NCBI GenBank assembly: GCA_009594995.1
Contig: VOPR01000002.1
Location: 1 to 64,000 of the forward strand
Source of the DNA: Nitrospira sp.
Lineage (GTDB): Bacteria; Nitrospirota; Nitrospiria; Nitrospirales; Nitrospiraceae
Direction: 5' to 3'
Length of the DNA: 64,000 nucleotides
In this document: in pieces, positions 16,412 through 25,408 of the stretch
Numbering within the stretch: the first letter of the stretch is position 1
How the letters are laid out: each line of letters starts with the position of its first letter
The notes under the pieces: generated by a model
Seen by the model: only the letters and a program-made list of their open reading frames with translations
The model's database searches: none
Told to the model about the DNA's origin: nothing
Made by a program: the position numbers and the translations under genes

Positions 16412-16737
16412 CTGTTAGTCAAGCAATGGTCGCTTGTAGTACGTTCATTTTATAAAACCGACGGAACGCTGATCCTGCAGAACGAGGCATCCGGCCTACT
16501 CCCTCAAGGATATCCGCATTTTGAAACGCGGAGCCTAGTATGAACCCCGGTTAACCACGCGCCTCTTCGCCATCGTCTAAGTCATTTCATAGACTTCGAA
16601 GATTCCCAGGCTCACGTATGCGTCTTTATAGTTCATAGAGCTGAAAGGGGGAACTCGTAAACCCCGAATGTTTGTGTCGATAAATTACCAGGGAATAACG
16701 AGGGAAAAGAAAAGACTGCTGTCGTGATGAACGCTGA
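16412..16737. other. intergenic, no gene seen
   Basis: 326 bases between two minus-strand genes, more AT-rich than the surroundings. I find no open frame with a ribosome site, no tRNA and no clear terminator. It should hold the promoter of the SDR gene, but no convincing -35/-10 pair stands out. Confidence 0.5.
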
Positions 16738-17382
16738 CTAGGAGGGTGCTAACATTCCGTGCGTGAGTGCATATTTGATCAGGTCTGCAGTGGTCCGCAG
16801 CCCAAGTTGGTCCATGGTATGGGCTTTGTGAAACTCCACGGTTCGCGTGGAAATCTTGAGTCGCCCCGCAATCTCCTTCACCGTCCGGCCCTCGGCTAGT
16901 AGTTGCAACACCTCGCGCTGGCGAAAGGTGAGAGGTTTTTTGCGTCTTGGTTGATTCGACCCGGTAGCGAGCAGGGTCTCAATGAGGTCACTCGCGATCA
17001 GCGGAGTGATGTACGTGTGGCCTGCCCACACGGACTTGATCGCCTGCTCCAGCTCATCGACGGCCGACCGTTTCAGCAAATAACCTGATGCGCCGGCTTC
17101 AAACGCCGAGCGTACATATTCGACATCGGCGTGCATCGTGACGAAAATAACCTTGATCGAAGGCAGCAGCTTTTTGAGTTGTAGCGCGGCATCGATTCCG
17201 TTCAGTAACGGCATCGACACATCCAGAATGACGATATCGGGTTGGGTCTGTTTCGCAGCCTCAATCAGCGCTCGCCCGTCTTCGACCATCCCGACGAGGT
17301 TGCATTGATGCTCAAGAATGCGCCGGAATCCTTCGAGCACTAGTGAATGATCATCGGCCAGGAGTACGCGCGGTTTAGGCAT
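16738..17382 (-). CDS. NarL-family response regulator
   Basis: 214 residues from ATG 17382 (AAGGGG upstream); 23 earlier codons of the frame belong to the kinase gene it overlaps by 8 bases. The receiver domain (5-120) has the acidic pair ADD, the phospho-acceptor Asp54 (VILDVSMPLLNG), Thr in VTMHAD and Lys in YLLKRSA. A linker leads to a LuxR-type HTH at about 145-205 (LTFRQREVLQLLAEGRTVKEIAGRLKISTRTVEFHK). It is the transcriptional output partner of the overlapping HisKA_3 kinase. Target genes unknown. Confidence 0.95.
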   Translation of the reverse strand: MPKPRVLLADDHSLVLEGFRRILEHQCNLVGMVEDGRALIEAAKQTQPDIVILDVSMPLLNGIDAALQLKKLLPSIKVIFVTMHADVEYVRSAFEAGASGYLLKRSAVDELEQAIKSVWAGHTYITPLIASDLIETLLATGSNQPRRKKPLTFRQREVLQLLAEGRTVKEIAGRLKISTRTVEFHKAHTMDQLGLRTTADLIKYALTHGMLAPS

Positions 17383-18541
17383 GCGCCACCCCTTGCAGAG
17401 GAATCTGAATCTGGATATGGGTGCCTTGCCCCGGCGCCGTGACGACCTCAAGCGTTCCGTGGACCAGCCGCAACCGTTCTCTCATGCTCACCAACCCGAG
17501 GCGTGGCCGCGATTGTTCGATATGCTCGAGATCGAACCCCAGACCGTTGTCACGTATCGACAGACTGATCATCTCCTCCTCGCAAATCAGTTCCACCTCC
17601 ACTTCAGTGGCTTGAGCATACCGCGCGACATTGTTCAAACTTTCTTGTGCGATCCGATAGACACAGGTTGAGAGGTCGGGAGGTAGGCAATTGACCGGAT
17701 CCTGATGAACGTAGAGCGCTTCCAGACCCGTACTCGCAGAAAAATCATCCACCAGCCGTCGCACCGCTTTTATCAATCCCAGGTCGTCCAAAATTGAGGG
17801 ATGGAATCGATACGCTAATTGCCGGACATCATCCGAGACCTTGCCCAAGCGTTGGGTGATGGACCGTGTCATATCCCAAATGGCCGGTAGATCGCTCATC
17901 GCATCTTTTTCAATCCGCCGGAGATCCATTGCCAGCATCGCCAAGCGCTGATTGACGTCATCGTGCAGGTCGCGCGCAATCCGGCGGCGGTCCTCTTCTT
18001 GAGCCGTGAGAAGTTGCCCTGCGAGCGCCCGCAGTTCCTCCTGACTCCGTCGTAGCTCTGCTTTCCTCGCTCGAAGCGAGATTTCGCTTTCTCGTAGCGA
18101 TCTCTCGGTCTCTCGCCGTTCGCCGATCTCTTCAACGAGCGCCTCATTGACCAGTGCGAGTTCGTACGTGCGTTCTTGCACACGGACCTCCAGCTCATCA
18201 TGGGCTTTTCGGAGCGCCTCCTGGTTCTTCCGGTGTTGCAGAAAATAGGCAACCGGGCCCCAAATGGCGGTGAGCGAAAGTAATCGACCGCCGATACCTA
18301 CCCAGACAGGTAGATTGGGGAAGGTAGGGCCCAGGAAGATATCGATCAGGGCCAGAACGGAACAGATACTGGCTGCAATCAGGGGAGTGTTTCGCCCCGG
18401 CAAGGATAAGGACAGCACCACGAGACCGCCATACAACACGCCGTTACCCACACCTAGCGGGAGGTAGAGATCCAAGACGAAGAGACAGACACCCAGGAGA
18501 ATAATCGTGAGGAGTAGAAATCTGTGGGGTGGGGGACGCAT
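17375..18541 (-). CDS. membrane sensor histidine kinase, NarL/DesK type
   Basis: 388 residues from ATG 18541; a TTG 32 codons upstream is less likely. Four hydrophobic segments (about 8-25, 33-48, 53-71, 81-100) form a MASE-like membrane sensor with little periplasmic sequence. A long coiled coil (103-180) leads to a HisKA_3 dimerisation domain, RRRIARDLHDDVNQRLAML, with His193 as phosphorylation site. A HATPase domain follows (N-box AQESLNNVARYA, G-box DNGLGFD). It overlaps its cognate regulator gene and diverges from the KaiC-like gene. Signal unknown. Confidence 0.93.
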   Translation of the reverse strand: MRPPPHRFLLLTIILLGVCLFVLDLYLPLGVGNGVLYGGLVVLSLSLPGRNTPLIAASICSVLALIDIFLGPTFPNLPVWVGIGGRLLSLTAIWGPVAYFLQHRKNQEALRKAHDELEVRVQERTYELALVNEALVEEIGERRETERSLRESEISLRARKAELRRSQEELRALAGQLLTAQEEDRRRIARDLHDDVNQRLAMLAMDLRRIEKDAMSDLPAIWDMTRSITQRLGKVSDDVRQLAYRFHPSILDDLGLIKAVRRLVDDFSASTGLEALYVHQDPVNCLPPDLSTCVYRIAQESLNNVARYAQATEVEVELICEEEMISLSIRDNGLGFDLEHIEQSRPRLGLVSMRERLRLVHGTLEVVTAPGQGTHIQIQIPLQGVAHA

Positions 18542-18843
18542 AGAAAAGTGATTATCCTCTTTTCGTTGCGGAGGCCGCAACTCGCGCGTCAACTGTCTGA
18601 GACGTTCTGAGAAGTGTGGTGCTGCTCTGTCCACCAACCAGAGAACATGACTGATCTTTCACGAAGAGAAACGAATTGGCTCTCTCTGGCCTCCTATGGA
18701 CGCCCAGCTACCATCTACCATCGACAGGGCAACTAGGGGTTCTTCTAGTCTGATCCGTAATTTCTCAAGCTATACTACGGTTTAGAACAGTTCCCTGCTC
18801 CAGTTCTTGACCAATGTATAACTCACTCATTTGAGGCCGGACC

Positions 18844-20358
18844 ATGACTGATCGCTCCATGCAGTTCGACAAACATTGTGCAACGGGAATAGATGGGTTG
18901 AATGAGATCCTCGGCCAGGGTTTACCGTCCAACTGTTTGTATTTGGTGCAGGGCGACCCGGGATCGGGCAAGACGACATTAGCGCTTCAATTTCTTCTCG
19001 AAGGTGTGCGTCGCGGGGAACCCACCCTCTATATCACCCTCTCAGAGACCAAAGAAGAATTGCTGAAGGTCGCTCGTTCGCATGGGTGGTCACTGGACGC
19101 CATCGCATTATTCGAATTGTCGGCGATTGACTCTCTCATTCGGCCGGAAGCGCGAACCACGGTTTTCCACCCTTCGGAAATTGAGCTGACAAAAGTGAGC
19201 GAACTCTTGCTGGAAGAAATTCGGCGCATTCAGCCGACGCGGATCGTCTTCGATTCACTGTCCGAGTTTCGGCTGATGGCTGAAACTGCATTGCGGTATC
19301 GGCGGCAGCTGATGAACCTGAAGCAGGAGCTGATGAAGCACAACACCACCGCTCTGCTATTGGATGACCGGATGGACAATAGCCAGATCAGCGGAGACCC
19401 TCATGTGCTGAGTCTGACGCATGGCGTGATTGAAATGGAACAGTTGTCGCCTGACTACGGCCGGTCCCGGCGAAGGCTGCGTGTCCTGAAGATGCGCGGG
19501 ATGCGATTCCGTGAAGGGTATCATGATTACAGTATCGAGACGGGCGGGTTGCGCGTGTTTCCTCGGATTATCGCCTCAGATCATCGCGTTGATTTTTCGC
19601 CCCACGCTGTTTCGAGCGGCAACCATGAGTTCGACGATCTTCTCGGCGGCGGGCTCGATCGCGGCACCACAACCCTCATCATGGGTCCAGCCGGAACCGG
19701 AAAGTCCACGCTCGCCATCCAATATGCGGCACAAATGGCGCATCAAGGTGAATCGAGCATCCTGTTTGCGTTCGACGAGATTCGAGGCATCGTCCTGGCA
19801 CGCGCCACAGCGGTCGGGTTGGACATCGCGCGGCATGTTGAGACGGGCCGCATCGATGTGCAGCAGGTGGACCCCGCTGAACTCTCCCCCGGGGAGTTCG
19901 GCATGCGCATCCGTCGGGCCGTGGAAGATGGGTGTAAGCTCGTCATCATCGACAGCCTCAATGGATATCTAAACGCCATGCCTGGTGATAAGTATCTCAT
20001 CAACCAGCTGCATGAAATGTCCTCGTTCCTCAACCAAAAGGGCGTCGTGACCATTCTCATTCTGGCCCAATTCGGGCTCGTTGGTCAGGCTGAGGCCCCG
20101 TTGAATCTCAGCTATCTCGCTGACACGGTGGTGAGTGTGCGATTTTTCGAAGCAGCCGGGGCAGTCAGACAGGCTCTCTCGGTGATCAAAAAACGGAGTG
20201 GTCGTCATGAAAAAACCATTCGAGAGTATCAGTTGGTGTCAGACGGCGGGTTGCGCATCGGCGCACCGCTGAAACAATTTCAAGGCGTCCTGACCGGAAC
20301 CCCCACCTTTTTTGGTGCCATCGAGGAGATCATGGAGCACCCCAATGGTGCGAAATAA
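18844..20358 (+). CDS. double-domain KaiC-like RecA-superfamily ATPase
   Basis: 504 residues; ATG 18844 has GAGG seven bases upstream. Two RecA/KaiC domains are present. The first has Walker A GDPGSGKTT (37-45) and Walker B TRIVFDSLSE. The second has Walker A GPAGTGKST (281-289) and CKLVIIDSLNGYL. The end shows the family pattern SYLADTVVSVRFFE and KKRSGRHEKTIREY. By eye, the position of the cyanobacterial phosphosite Ser431 is Ser and that of Thr432 is Tyr. No kaiA or kaiB is nearby, so a clock role is not implied. The gene overlaps the following hybrid kinase by 14 bases, which suggests the ATPase works with or modulates that kinase. Confidence 0.93.
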   Translation: MTDRSMQFDKHCATGIDGLNEILGQGLPSNCLYLVQGDPGSGKTTLALQFLLEGVRRGEPTLYITLSETKEELLKVARSHGWSLDAIALFELSAIDSLIRPEARTTVFHPSEIELTKVSELLLEEIRRIQPTRIVFDSLSEFRLMAETALRYRRQLMNLKQELMKHNTTALLLDDRMDNSQISGDPHVLSLTHGVIEMEQLSPDYGRSRRRLRVLKMRGMRFREGYHDYSIETGGLRVFPRIIASDHRVDFSPHAVSSGNHEFDDLLGGGLDRGTTTLIMGPAGTGKSTLAIQYAAQMAHQGESSILFAFDEIRGIVLARATAVGLDIARHVETGRIDVQQVDPAELSPGEFGMRIRRAVEDGCKLVIIDSLNGYLNAMPGDKYLINQLHEMSSFLNQKGVVTILILAQFGLVGQAEAPLNLSYLADTVVSVRFFEAAGAVRQALSVIKKRSGRHEKTIREYQLVSDGGLRIGAPLKQFQGVLTGTPTFFGAIEEIMEHPNGAK

Positions 20359-22399
20359 GGTCGAGGAGCGCATCCTTATCCTCGCGCCCATCGGTCAGGA
20401 TGCTCCGGCCATGGCCTCGTTGCTCACCTCGCAAGGATTGAACGCCGTGGTGTGTGGCACGCCCCTGGACACCTGCCATCAACTGGAGATGGGGGGTGCC
20501 GTCCTGGTGGTGACAGAAGAATCGCTGGAGCTACCCCAGATTTCCATTTTGCTCAAGCATCTGAAGACGCAACCCCCGTGGAGTGAGTTGCCGATGATCG
20601 TGTTGACTCGAGGAGGGGAATCTCGATTGGCGCGTCTGCTTGATCTGGTCGCTGAGGCGGCCGGCAGTATCACCTTGCTTGAACGGCCGATAGGGGAGTC
20701 TACCCTGATACGCTCCATCGAAGTGGGCCTGCGGTCGCGACGGCGTCAATATCAGGTGCGAGATCTACTCGAGCAACAATCCCTCTCCCAGAATCAGCTT
20801 CGTGAATCGGAACAAGAATATCGAACTCTTTTCGAGTCGATCGACCAGGGGTTCTGCACGATCGAAGTGCTGTTTGATGAGCATGCTCAGCCCAACGATT
20901 ACCGCTTCCTCCTCGTCAATGCGGCGTTTGCCGGGCAGACAGGTCTTCAAGGGGTGGTGGGTCGGCGTATCAAGGAAATCGTTCCCAAACATGAGGAACA
21001 TTGGTTTCAGATTTACGGGAAGATCGCCACCACAGGGGAGCCATTGCGGTTCGAGAAAGAGGCGAAGGAGCTAGGCCGCCATTACGAGATCTATGCCTGG
21101 CATATCGGCTCCCCATCGCAACGAAGAGTGGCGGTCCTGTTTAACGACATCACGCAACGGAAAGCGTCGCAGGTGCGACTCGAGCAGTTTGCTGAAGAAC
21201 TGGAGCGAAAGGTTTTTGAGCGCACGCATGAGTTGGTCTATTCTCAAGAGCAGCTGCGAGCACTGGCCACGCAGTTGAATCTCGCCGAACAACGGGAGCG
21301 GACGAGGCTGGCTGCCGAACTCCATGATCATCTGGCTCAAATGTTGGTCCTGGTGCGGTTGCGGTTGGGGCAGGCCAAAGTCGGACCCCTCGCGCATTCC
21401 ATCCAAATGATCAAGCAAGCCGAAGACGTGGTGAATGAATCCCTGACCTACACGCGAAATCTGGTGGCGGAACTCAGTCCGCCGGTTCTCCATGAATTCG
21501 GACTGTTTACCGCGTTGCGCTGGCTCGGCGAGCAGATGCAGCGCTACCACCTGAATGTCGCAGTGCGCATCGATGCGCCGGACGAACTGAGGTTGCCTGA
21601 AAATCAGGCCGTGCTCGTCTTTCAATCCGTTCGAGAACTGCTCCTGAATGCGGTGAAACACGCCGGGTCCAAGAGAGCTTCGGTCATCGCAGCGGCTGGA
21701 GAAGGACTGCTCAAAATTGTCGTGGCTGACACAGGTGTAGGATTCGATCCGATCACGTTGACATCGCAACGGTCGGCTGCGATGTCTTCCAAATTCGGCT
21801 TGTTCAGTATTCGACAGCGGATGGAGGCGTTGGGGGGACGCTTAGAGTTGTATTCAAAACCCGGTGAGGGAACCAGAGCGACCCTGATGTTGCCGTTATC
21901 AAACCCCGTGGAACAGGCGAAACATAGTTCTTTGCCAAAGGTCTTGCCGCCTGAAGATGGAGGAGGGGTCTCAAGTTTCGGTGGGCGTAAGTCGGGCCCC
22001 TATCGAGTGCTTGTTGCCGATGATCATGCGATGGTTCGACAAGGACTCTGTCTGATGCTGGGTGCCTGTGCGGATATTGAAGTCATTGCTGAGGCATCCA
22101 ATGGACAAGAAGCCTTCGAGTTGGCGAAGAAACTTAAACCCTCGGTGGTCGTCATCGATATCAATATGCCGTTGATGAACGGAATTGAGGCCACTGCGCT
22201 GATCCGAGCCTCGCTCCCGGAGACCATCGTGATTGGTATGTCGGTCAACGCCTCAGCCGATAATCAAGAAGCCATGCGAACGGCCGGTGCGTCTACTCTG
22301 CTGCCTAAAGAAGCCGCAGGGGATCAACTCTATGGTGCGATTCAGGCTGCAATGAAAGGCCCGGTCACACCACTCGGCACTGTCAGTAGTCCAGCGTAA
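20345..22399 (+). CDS. hybrid sensor kinase: pseudo-receiver, PAS, HisKA_3 kinase, receiver
   Basis: 684 residues from ATG 20345, with GGAG seven bases upstream, inside the end of the KaiC-like gene. Residues 8-130 look like a receiver fold without a phospho-Asp (AVLVVTEESLE at the usual site). Residues 155-275 form a PAS domain (EYRTLFESIDQGFCTIE). Then come a coiled coil, HisKA_3 (RTRLAAELHDHLAQML, His327), HATPase (N435 in ELLLNAVKHA; DTGVGFD) and a C-terminal NarL-type receiver (VLVADDHAMVRQG, acceptor Asp605 in VVIDINMPLMNG) with no HTH. No membrane helix, so cytoplasmic. It is closely similar to the kinase/receiver half of the protein at 55375. Confidence 0.93.
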   Translation: MVRNKVEERILILAPIGQDAPAMASLLTSQGLNAVVCGTPLDTCHQLEMGGAVLVVTEESLELPQISILLKHLKTQPPWSELPMIVLTRGGESRLARLLDLVAEAAGSITLLERPIGESTLIRSIEVGLRSRRRQYQVRDLLEQQSLSQNQLRESEQEYRTLFESIDQGFCTIEVLFDEHAQPNDYRFLLVNAAFAGQTGLQGVVGRRIKEIVPKHEEHWFQIYGKIATTGEPLRFEKEAKELGRHYEIYAWHIGSPSQRRVAVLFNDITQRKASQVRLEQFAEELERKVFERTHELVYSQEQLRALATQLNLAEQRERTRLAAELHDHLAQMLVLVRLRLGQAKVGPLAHSIQMIKQAEDVVNESLTYTRNLVAELSPPVLHEFGLFTALRWLGEQMQRYHLNVAVRIDAPDELRLPENQAVLVFQSVRELLLNAVKHAGSKRASVIAAAGEGLLKIVVADTGVGFDPITLTSQRSAAMSSKFGLFSIRQRMEALGGRLELYSKPGEGTRATLMLPLSNPVEQAKHSSLPKVLPPEDGGGVSSFGGRKSGPYRVLVADDHAMVRQGLCLMLGACADIEVIAEASNGQEAFELAKKLKPSVVVIDINMPLMNGIEATALIRASLPETIVIGMSVNASADNQEAMRTAGASTLLPKEAAGDQLYGAIQAAMKGPVTPLGTVSSPA

Positions 22400-22564
22400 G
22401 ACCGCAATGGTGCGTTCCTGCTCCCACCCTCGATAGTCTCAGTTAGCGCAACAATCGTTATACGTCTCTTGGGTAGATTAACGCCTCCACAAGGGAGATC
22501 CCTAGTCTCTTACTCTCCGGTCTCCCTGTACATTGTGACAGGTATTTGGGGAAAGGAGAGCTGT

Positions 22565-22732
22565 ATGAATAACATCGTCTTGGTCATTCTCGTCCTGTTG
22601 CTTCTGGGTACGCTGCCCACGTGGCCCTATAGCAGTGGCTGGGGTTACTATCCATCAGGTGGCCTGGGCCTTCTCCTTTTGATCGTACTCGTCCTCGCGC
22701 TCAGTGGAAGACGAGGCGTCCTGAAAAGCTAG
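22565..22732 (+). CDS. DUF3309-type small hydrophobic protein
   Basis: 55 residues from ATG 22565, with GGAG six bases upstream. Two hydrophobic segments (IVLVILVLLLLGTLP and GLGLLLLIVLVLALSG) flank a Trp/Tyr/Gly/Ser loop (TWPYSSGWGYYPSGG), the pattern of DUF3309 proteins. These are small membrane proteins of unknown function, common in soil and water bacteria. The gene stands alone, with about 165 bases on either side. Confidence 0.8.
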   Translation: MNNIVLVILVLLLLGTLPTWPYSSGWGYYPSGGLGLLLLIVLVLALSGRRGVLKS

Positions 22733-22905
22733 GTGAGACCAGTCGTGCGGAGTTCGGGTTGTCACCCCGCAGATGAGGCGCAGAATTGCGCAGCTGCTCT
22801 CGAGCTCTTCGCACATTTTCGAATCGACGCGTGAAATCCGAGCGACTCGTGGACGGGCCTTTCCTGGGCATAGGCCATAGGTGGGCGTTGGAGGAGTACA
22901 GCACC

Positions 22906-25056
22906 ATGGAATCTGGCATCATGACGGAAGTGCTTGAGGGGCGCCCCACGCCACGCGGTGCCACATGGGACGGGCAGGGAACCAATTTCAGCCTGTTCTC
23001 CGCTCACGCGACGAAAGTCGAGGTGTGTATTTTCGACGCGACCGGGGAAAAGGAAATCGAACGTGTGTCTTTGCCCGAATACACCGATCAGATTTGGCAC
23101 GGCTATCTGCCCGGCGTCCGTCCGGGGACGCCCTATGGGTATCGGGTCCATGGTCCCTATGAGCCTGCCGCCGGGCATCGCTTTAATCCAAATAAATTGC
23201 TGCTCGATCCTTATGCCTATGCCCATATGGGCGAGCTGCAGTGGAATCCGGCGCTGTTCGGCTATCAGATGGAGTCCGGTGATGATCGAACGTTCGATGA
23301 GCGTGATAGTGCGCCGTTCATGCCCAAGTGTACGGTGGTCGATCAGAACTTCGATTGGTCGGGTCCGCGAGATCGCAAGGCCGTTCCGTGGGATGACACC
23401 ATCATCTACGAAATGCATGTGCGGGGTTTTACGAAACGCCACCCGGCGGTGCCGCCTGCTCTCCAAGGCACCTATGAAGGCCTGGCGACCAAGGAGGTTC
23501 TGACGTATCTGCAAGCGCTGGGGGTCACCTCCATTGAGCTGCTGCCGATCCACACCTTTGTGAATGACAGTCACCTGCTGGACAAGGGGCTGACTAATTA
23601 CTGGGGGTATAACAGTATTGGCTTTTTCGCGCCGGATCCGCGGTATGCCGCGAATCGGCCTGATAGCGTTCGAGAATGCAAAGAAATGATTGCCCGCCTG
23701 CATGACGCGGGCCTCGAAGTTATTCTGGACGTGGTTTACAACCATACCGCCGAGGGCAACGAACTCGGTCCCACGCTGTCCTTCAAAGGCATCGACAATG
23801 CCAGCTATTACCGTCTCCAGTCCGAGCAAAACCGCTATTACATTAACGATACGGGGACCGGAAATACCTTAAATTTGAGCCATCCCCGCGTCATTCAATT
23901 GGTAACCGATAGCTTGCGGTATGCCGTGCAACAGATGCACGTGGACGGGTTCCGTTTCGATCTCGGGACAATTCTGGCACGCGAGCCGAACGGCTTCGAC
24001 AATCGAAGCGGGTTTTTGAAGGTGTGTAGTCAGGACCCCGTGCTGGCCACGGTGAAACTGATCGCCGAGCCTTGGGATTGCGGTCCCGGGGGGTATCAAG
24101 TGGGGGGATTTCCTCCTGGGTGGGCCGAGTGGAACGACAAGTTTCGAGATGATGTGCGCGATTTTTGGCGCGGCGAGCTGGCTGCCACAAATCTGGCGGA
24201 TCGGCTCTGTGCGTCGGCGTCTGTCTTCAATCATCAAGGCCGGCGGCCATGGTCCTGCGTCAACTTCGTCACAGCGCACGATGGTTTCACGCTGCACGAC
24301 GTGGTGTCCTTTAACGACAAGCATAACGAAGCGAACGGGGAGGAGAACCAGGACGGCTCTTCCACCAATCGGTCATGGAATTGTGGCGCCGAAGGGCCGA
24401 CGGAAGATGCGGCGATCAACGTGTTGCGTGACCGCCAAATGCGTAACCTCATGGCGACGTTACTGCTCTCTCAAGGAACGCCCATGGTGCTGGCGGGCGA
24501 TGAATTTGGCCGCACCCAAGGCGGCAACAATAATGCCTATTGCCAGGACAACGAGATCAGCTGGGTGGATTGGTCTCTGCTCGACACACGCTCATCCCTG
24601 TTTCGATTCGTCCAGCAACTGATTGCCTTCCGTCACCATTATCCGATTTTGCGGCGCAATCTTTTTTTGACAGGGCAGCCTGCCGAGGATTCCGACGTTC
24701 GGGACGTGACCTGGATTAACGCCAATGGCGGGCCGATGGAGGAGCAGCACTGGACCGATACGACGATCCATTGTTTTGGGATGTTATTGGACGGCCGGGC
24801 TCCGACGACCGGGCTCCGCCAACTGGGGAAAGATGTGACCGTGCTGGTACTCATCAACGGCCACCATGAGCCTGTTCAATTTACGCTGCCCAGCTGTGTC
24901 GGTGCGTCAGAATGGTCACTCCTGCTTGATACCAACCTGCCGGAAGGTCTACAGGATCAAACCTTTCAGATGGGAGAGCAGTACTTGCTCACGGATCGTT
25001 CGTTGGTGCTCCTGGTGTTGGGAGCGAAGAAGGCGGCGGATGTGCTTCCCGGTTAG
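22906..25056 (+). CDS. glgX: glycogen debranching enzyme GlgX
   Basis: 716 residues from ATG 22906 (GGAGG eleven bases upstream; an ATG five codons later is possible). The N-terminal CBM48-like domain (GRPTPRGATWDGQGTNFSLF) precedes a GH13 barrel. Catalytic residues by motif are Asp352 (DGFRFDLG), Glu388 (IAEPWDCG) and Asp459 (FVTAHDGF). Also present are the GlgX-type segments YNSIGFFAPDPRYA and VVYNHTAEGNELGP. The enzyme hydrolyses alpha-1,6 branches left by glycogen phosphorylase. Length and order fit GlgX/TreX. No other glg gene is adjacent. Confidence 0.96.
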   Translation: MESGIMTEVLEGRPTPRGATWDGQGTNFSLFSAHATKVEVCIFDATGEKEIERVSLPEYTDQIWHGYLPGVRPGTPYGYRVHGPYEPAAGHRFNPNKLLLDPYAYAHMGELQWNPALFGYQMESGDDRTFDERDSAPFMPKCTVVDQNFDWSGPRDRKAVPWDDTIIYEMHVRGFTKRHPAVPPALQGTYEGLATKEVLTYLQALGVTSIELLPIHTFVNDSHLLDKGLTNYWGYNSIGFFAPDPRYAANRPDSVRECKEMIARLHDAGLEVILDVVYNHTAEGNELGPTLSFKGIDNASYYRLQSEQNRYYINDTGTGNTLNLSHPRVIQLVTDSLRYAVQQMHVDGFRFDLGTILAREPNGFDNRSGFLKVCSQDPVLATVKLIAEPWDCGPGGYQVGGFPPGWAEWNDKFRDDVRDFWRGELAATNLADRLCASASVFNHQGRRPWSCVNFVTAHDGFTLHDVVSFNDKHNEANGEENQDGSSTNRSWNCGAEGPTEDAAINVLRDRQMRNLMATLLLSQGTPMVLAGDEFGRTQGGNNNAYCQDNEISWVDWSLLDTRSSLFRFVQQLIAFRHHYPILRRNLFLTGQPAEDSDVRDVTWINANGGPMEEQHWTDTTIHCFGMLLDGRAPTTGLRQLGKDVTVLVLINGHHEPVQFTLPSCVGASEWSLLLDTNLPEGLQDQTFQMGEQYLLTDRSLVLLVLGAKKAADVLPG

Positions 25057-25093
25057 CCGTGACGTGAGGCTCCTTCGGTGAACCCATCGCCTG

Positions 25094-25245
25094 TCACATT
25101 CCTCCGCGTCTCACGAACTTGAGATGAATCACTTGTTGCGCGGCGAGCGCTCGCACCAGGTCGAGGTGTGCAGGTTTCCGCCAAGACCATCGAACAGCCG
25201 TTCGCCGCCTCCAAGGAGGGTTGGAACGAGGTTGATCTCCCACCA
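25094..25245 (-). pseudogene. decayed 3' end of a DHFR/RibD-C-like reductase gene
   Basis: On the minus strand, one frame reads EINLVPTLLGGGERLFDGLG. A different frame continues ALAAQQVIHLKFVRRGG to a stop at 25094-25096. Together these match the usual end of DHFR-like (RibD C-terminal) proteins, 'xELxLxxVPVLLGGGERLFD ... VTHLxFxVVR'. A frameshift near 25150 separates the halves, and no N-terminal part is present upstream. The rest of the 352-base gap between glgX and the next gene (25057-25408) shows no other coding signal. Confidence 0.6.
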
Positions 25246-25408
25246 GCGGTTCCATGGATTCCTGGCATTCCAAGAACCGGGACAATGTACCGAGCTGGGT
25301 CATTCGGATAGCGACTGATGGCGAAGAATCGTCTTGGATCTTATGAAGAAGTGATTGTCAGGCAGACGGGTGAGAATAGACGACCGGAAGAAGAGCAGGC
25401 CTCACCAC

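Noticed and set aside
18844-20358. Circadian clock locus
   Set aside because: Only a KaiC-like ATPase is present; no kaiA or kaiB is seen and the phosphosite pair is not conserved.
22762-23829. 355-codon frame opposite glgX
   Set aside because: Shadow of the catalytic GlgX gene with no recognisable domain.
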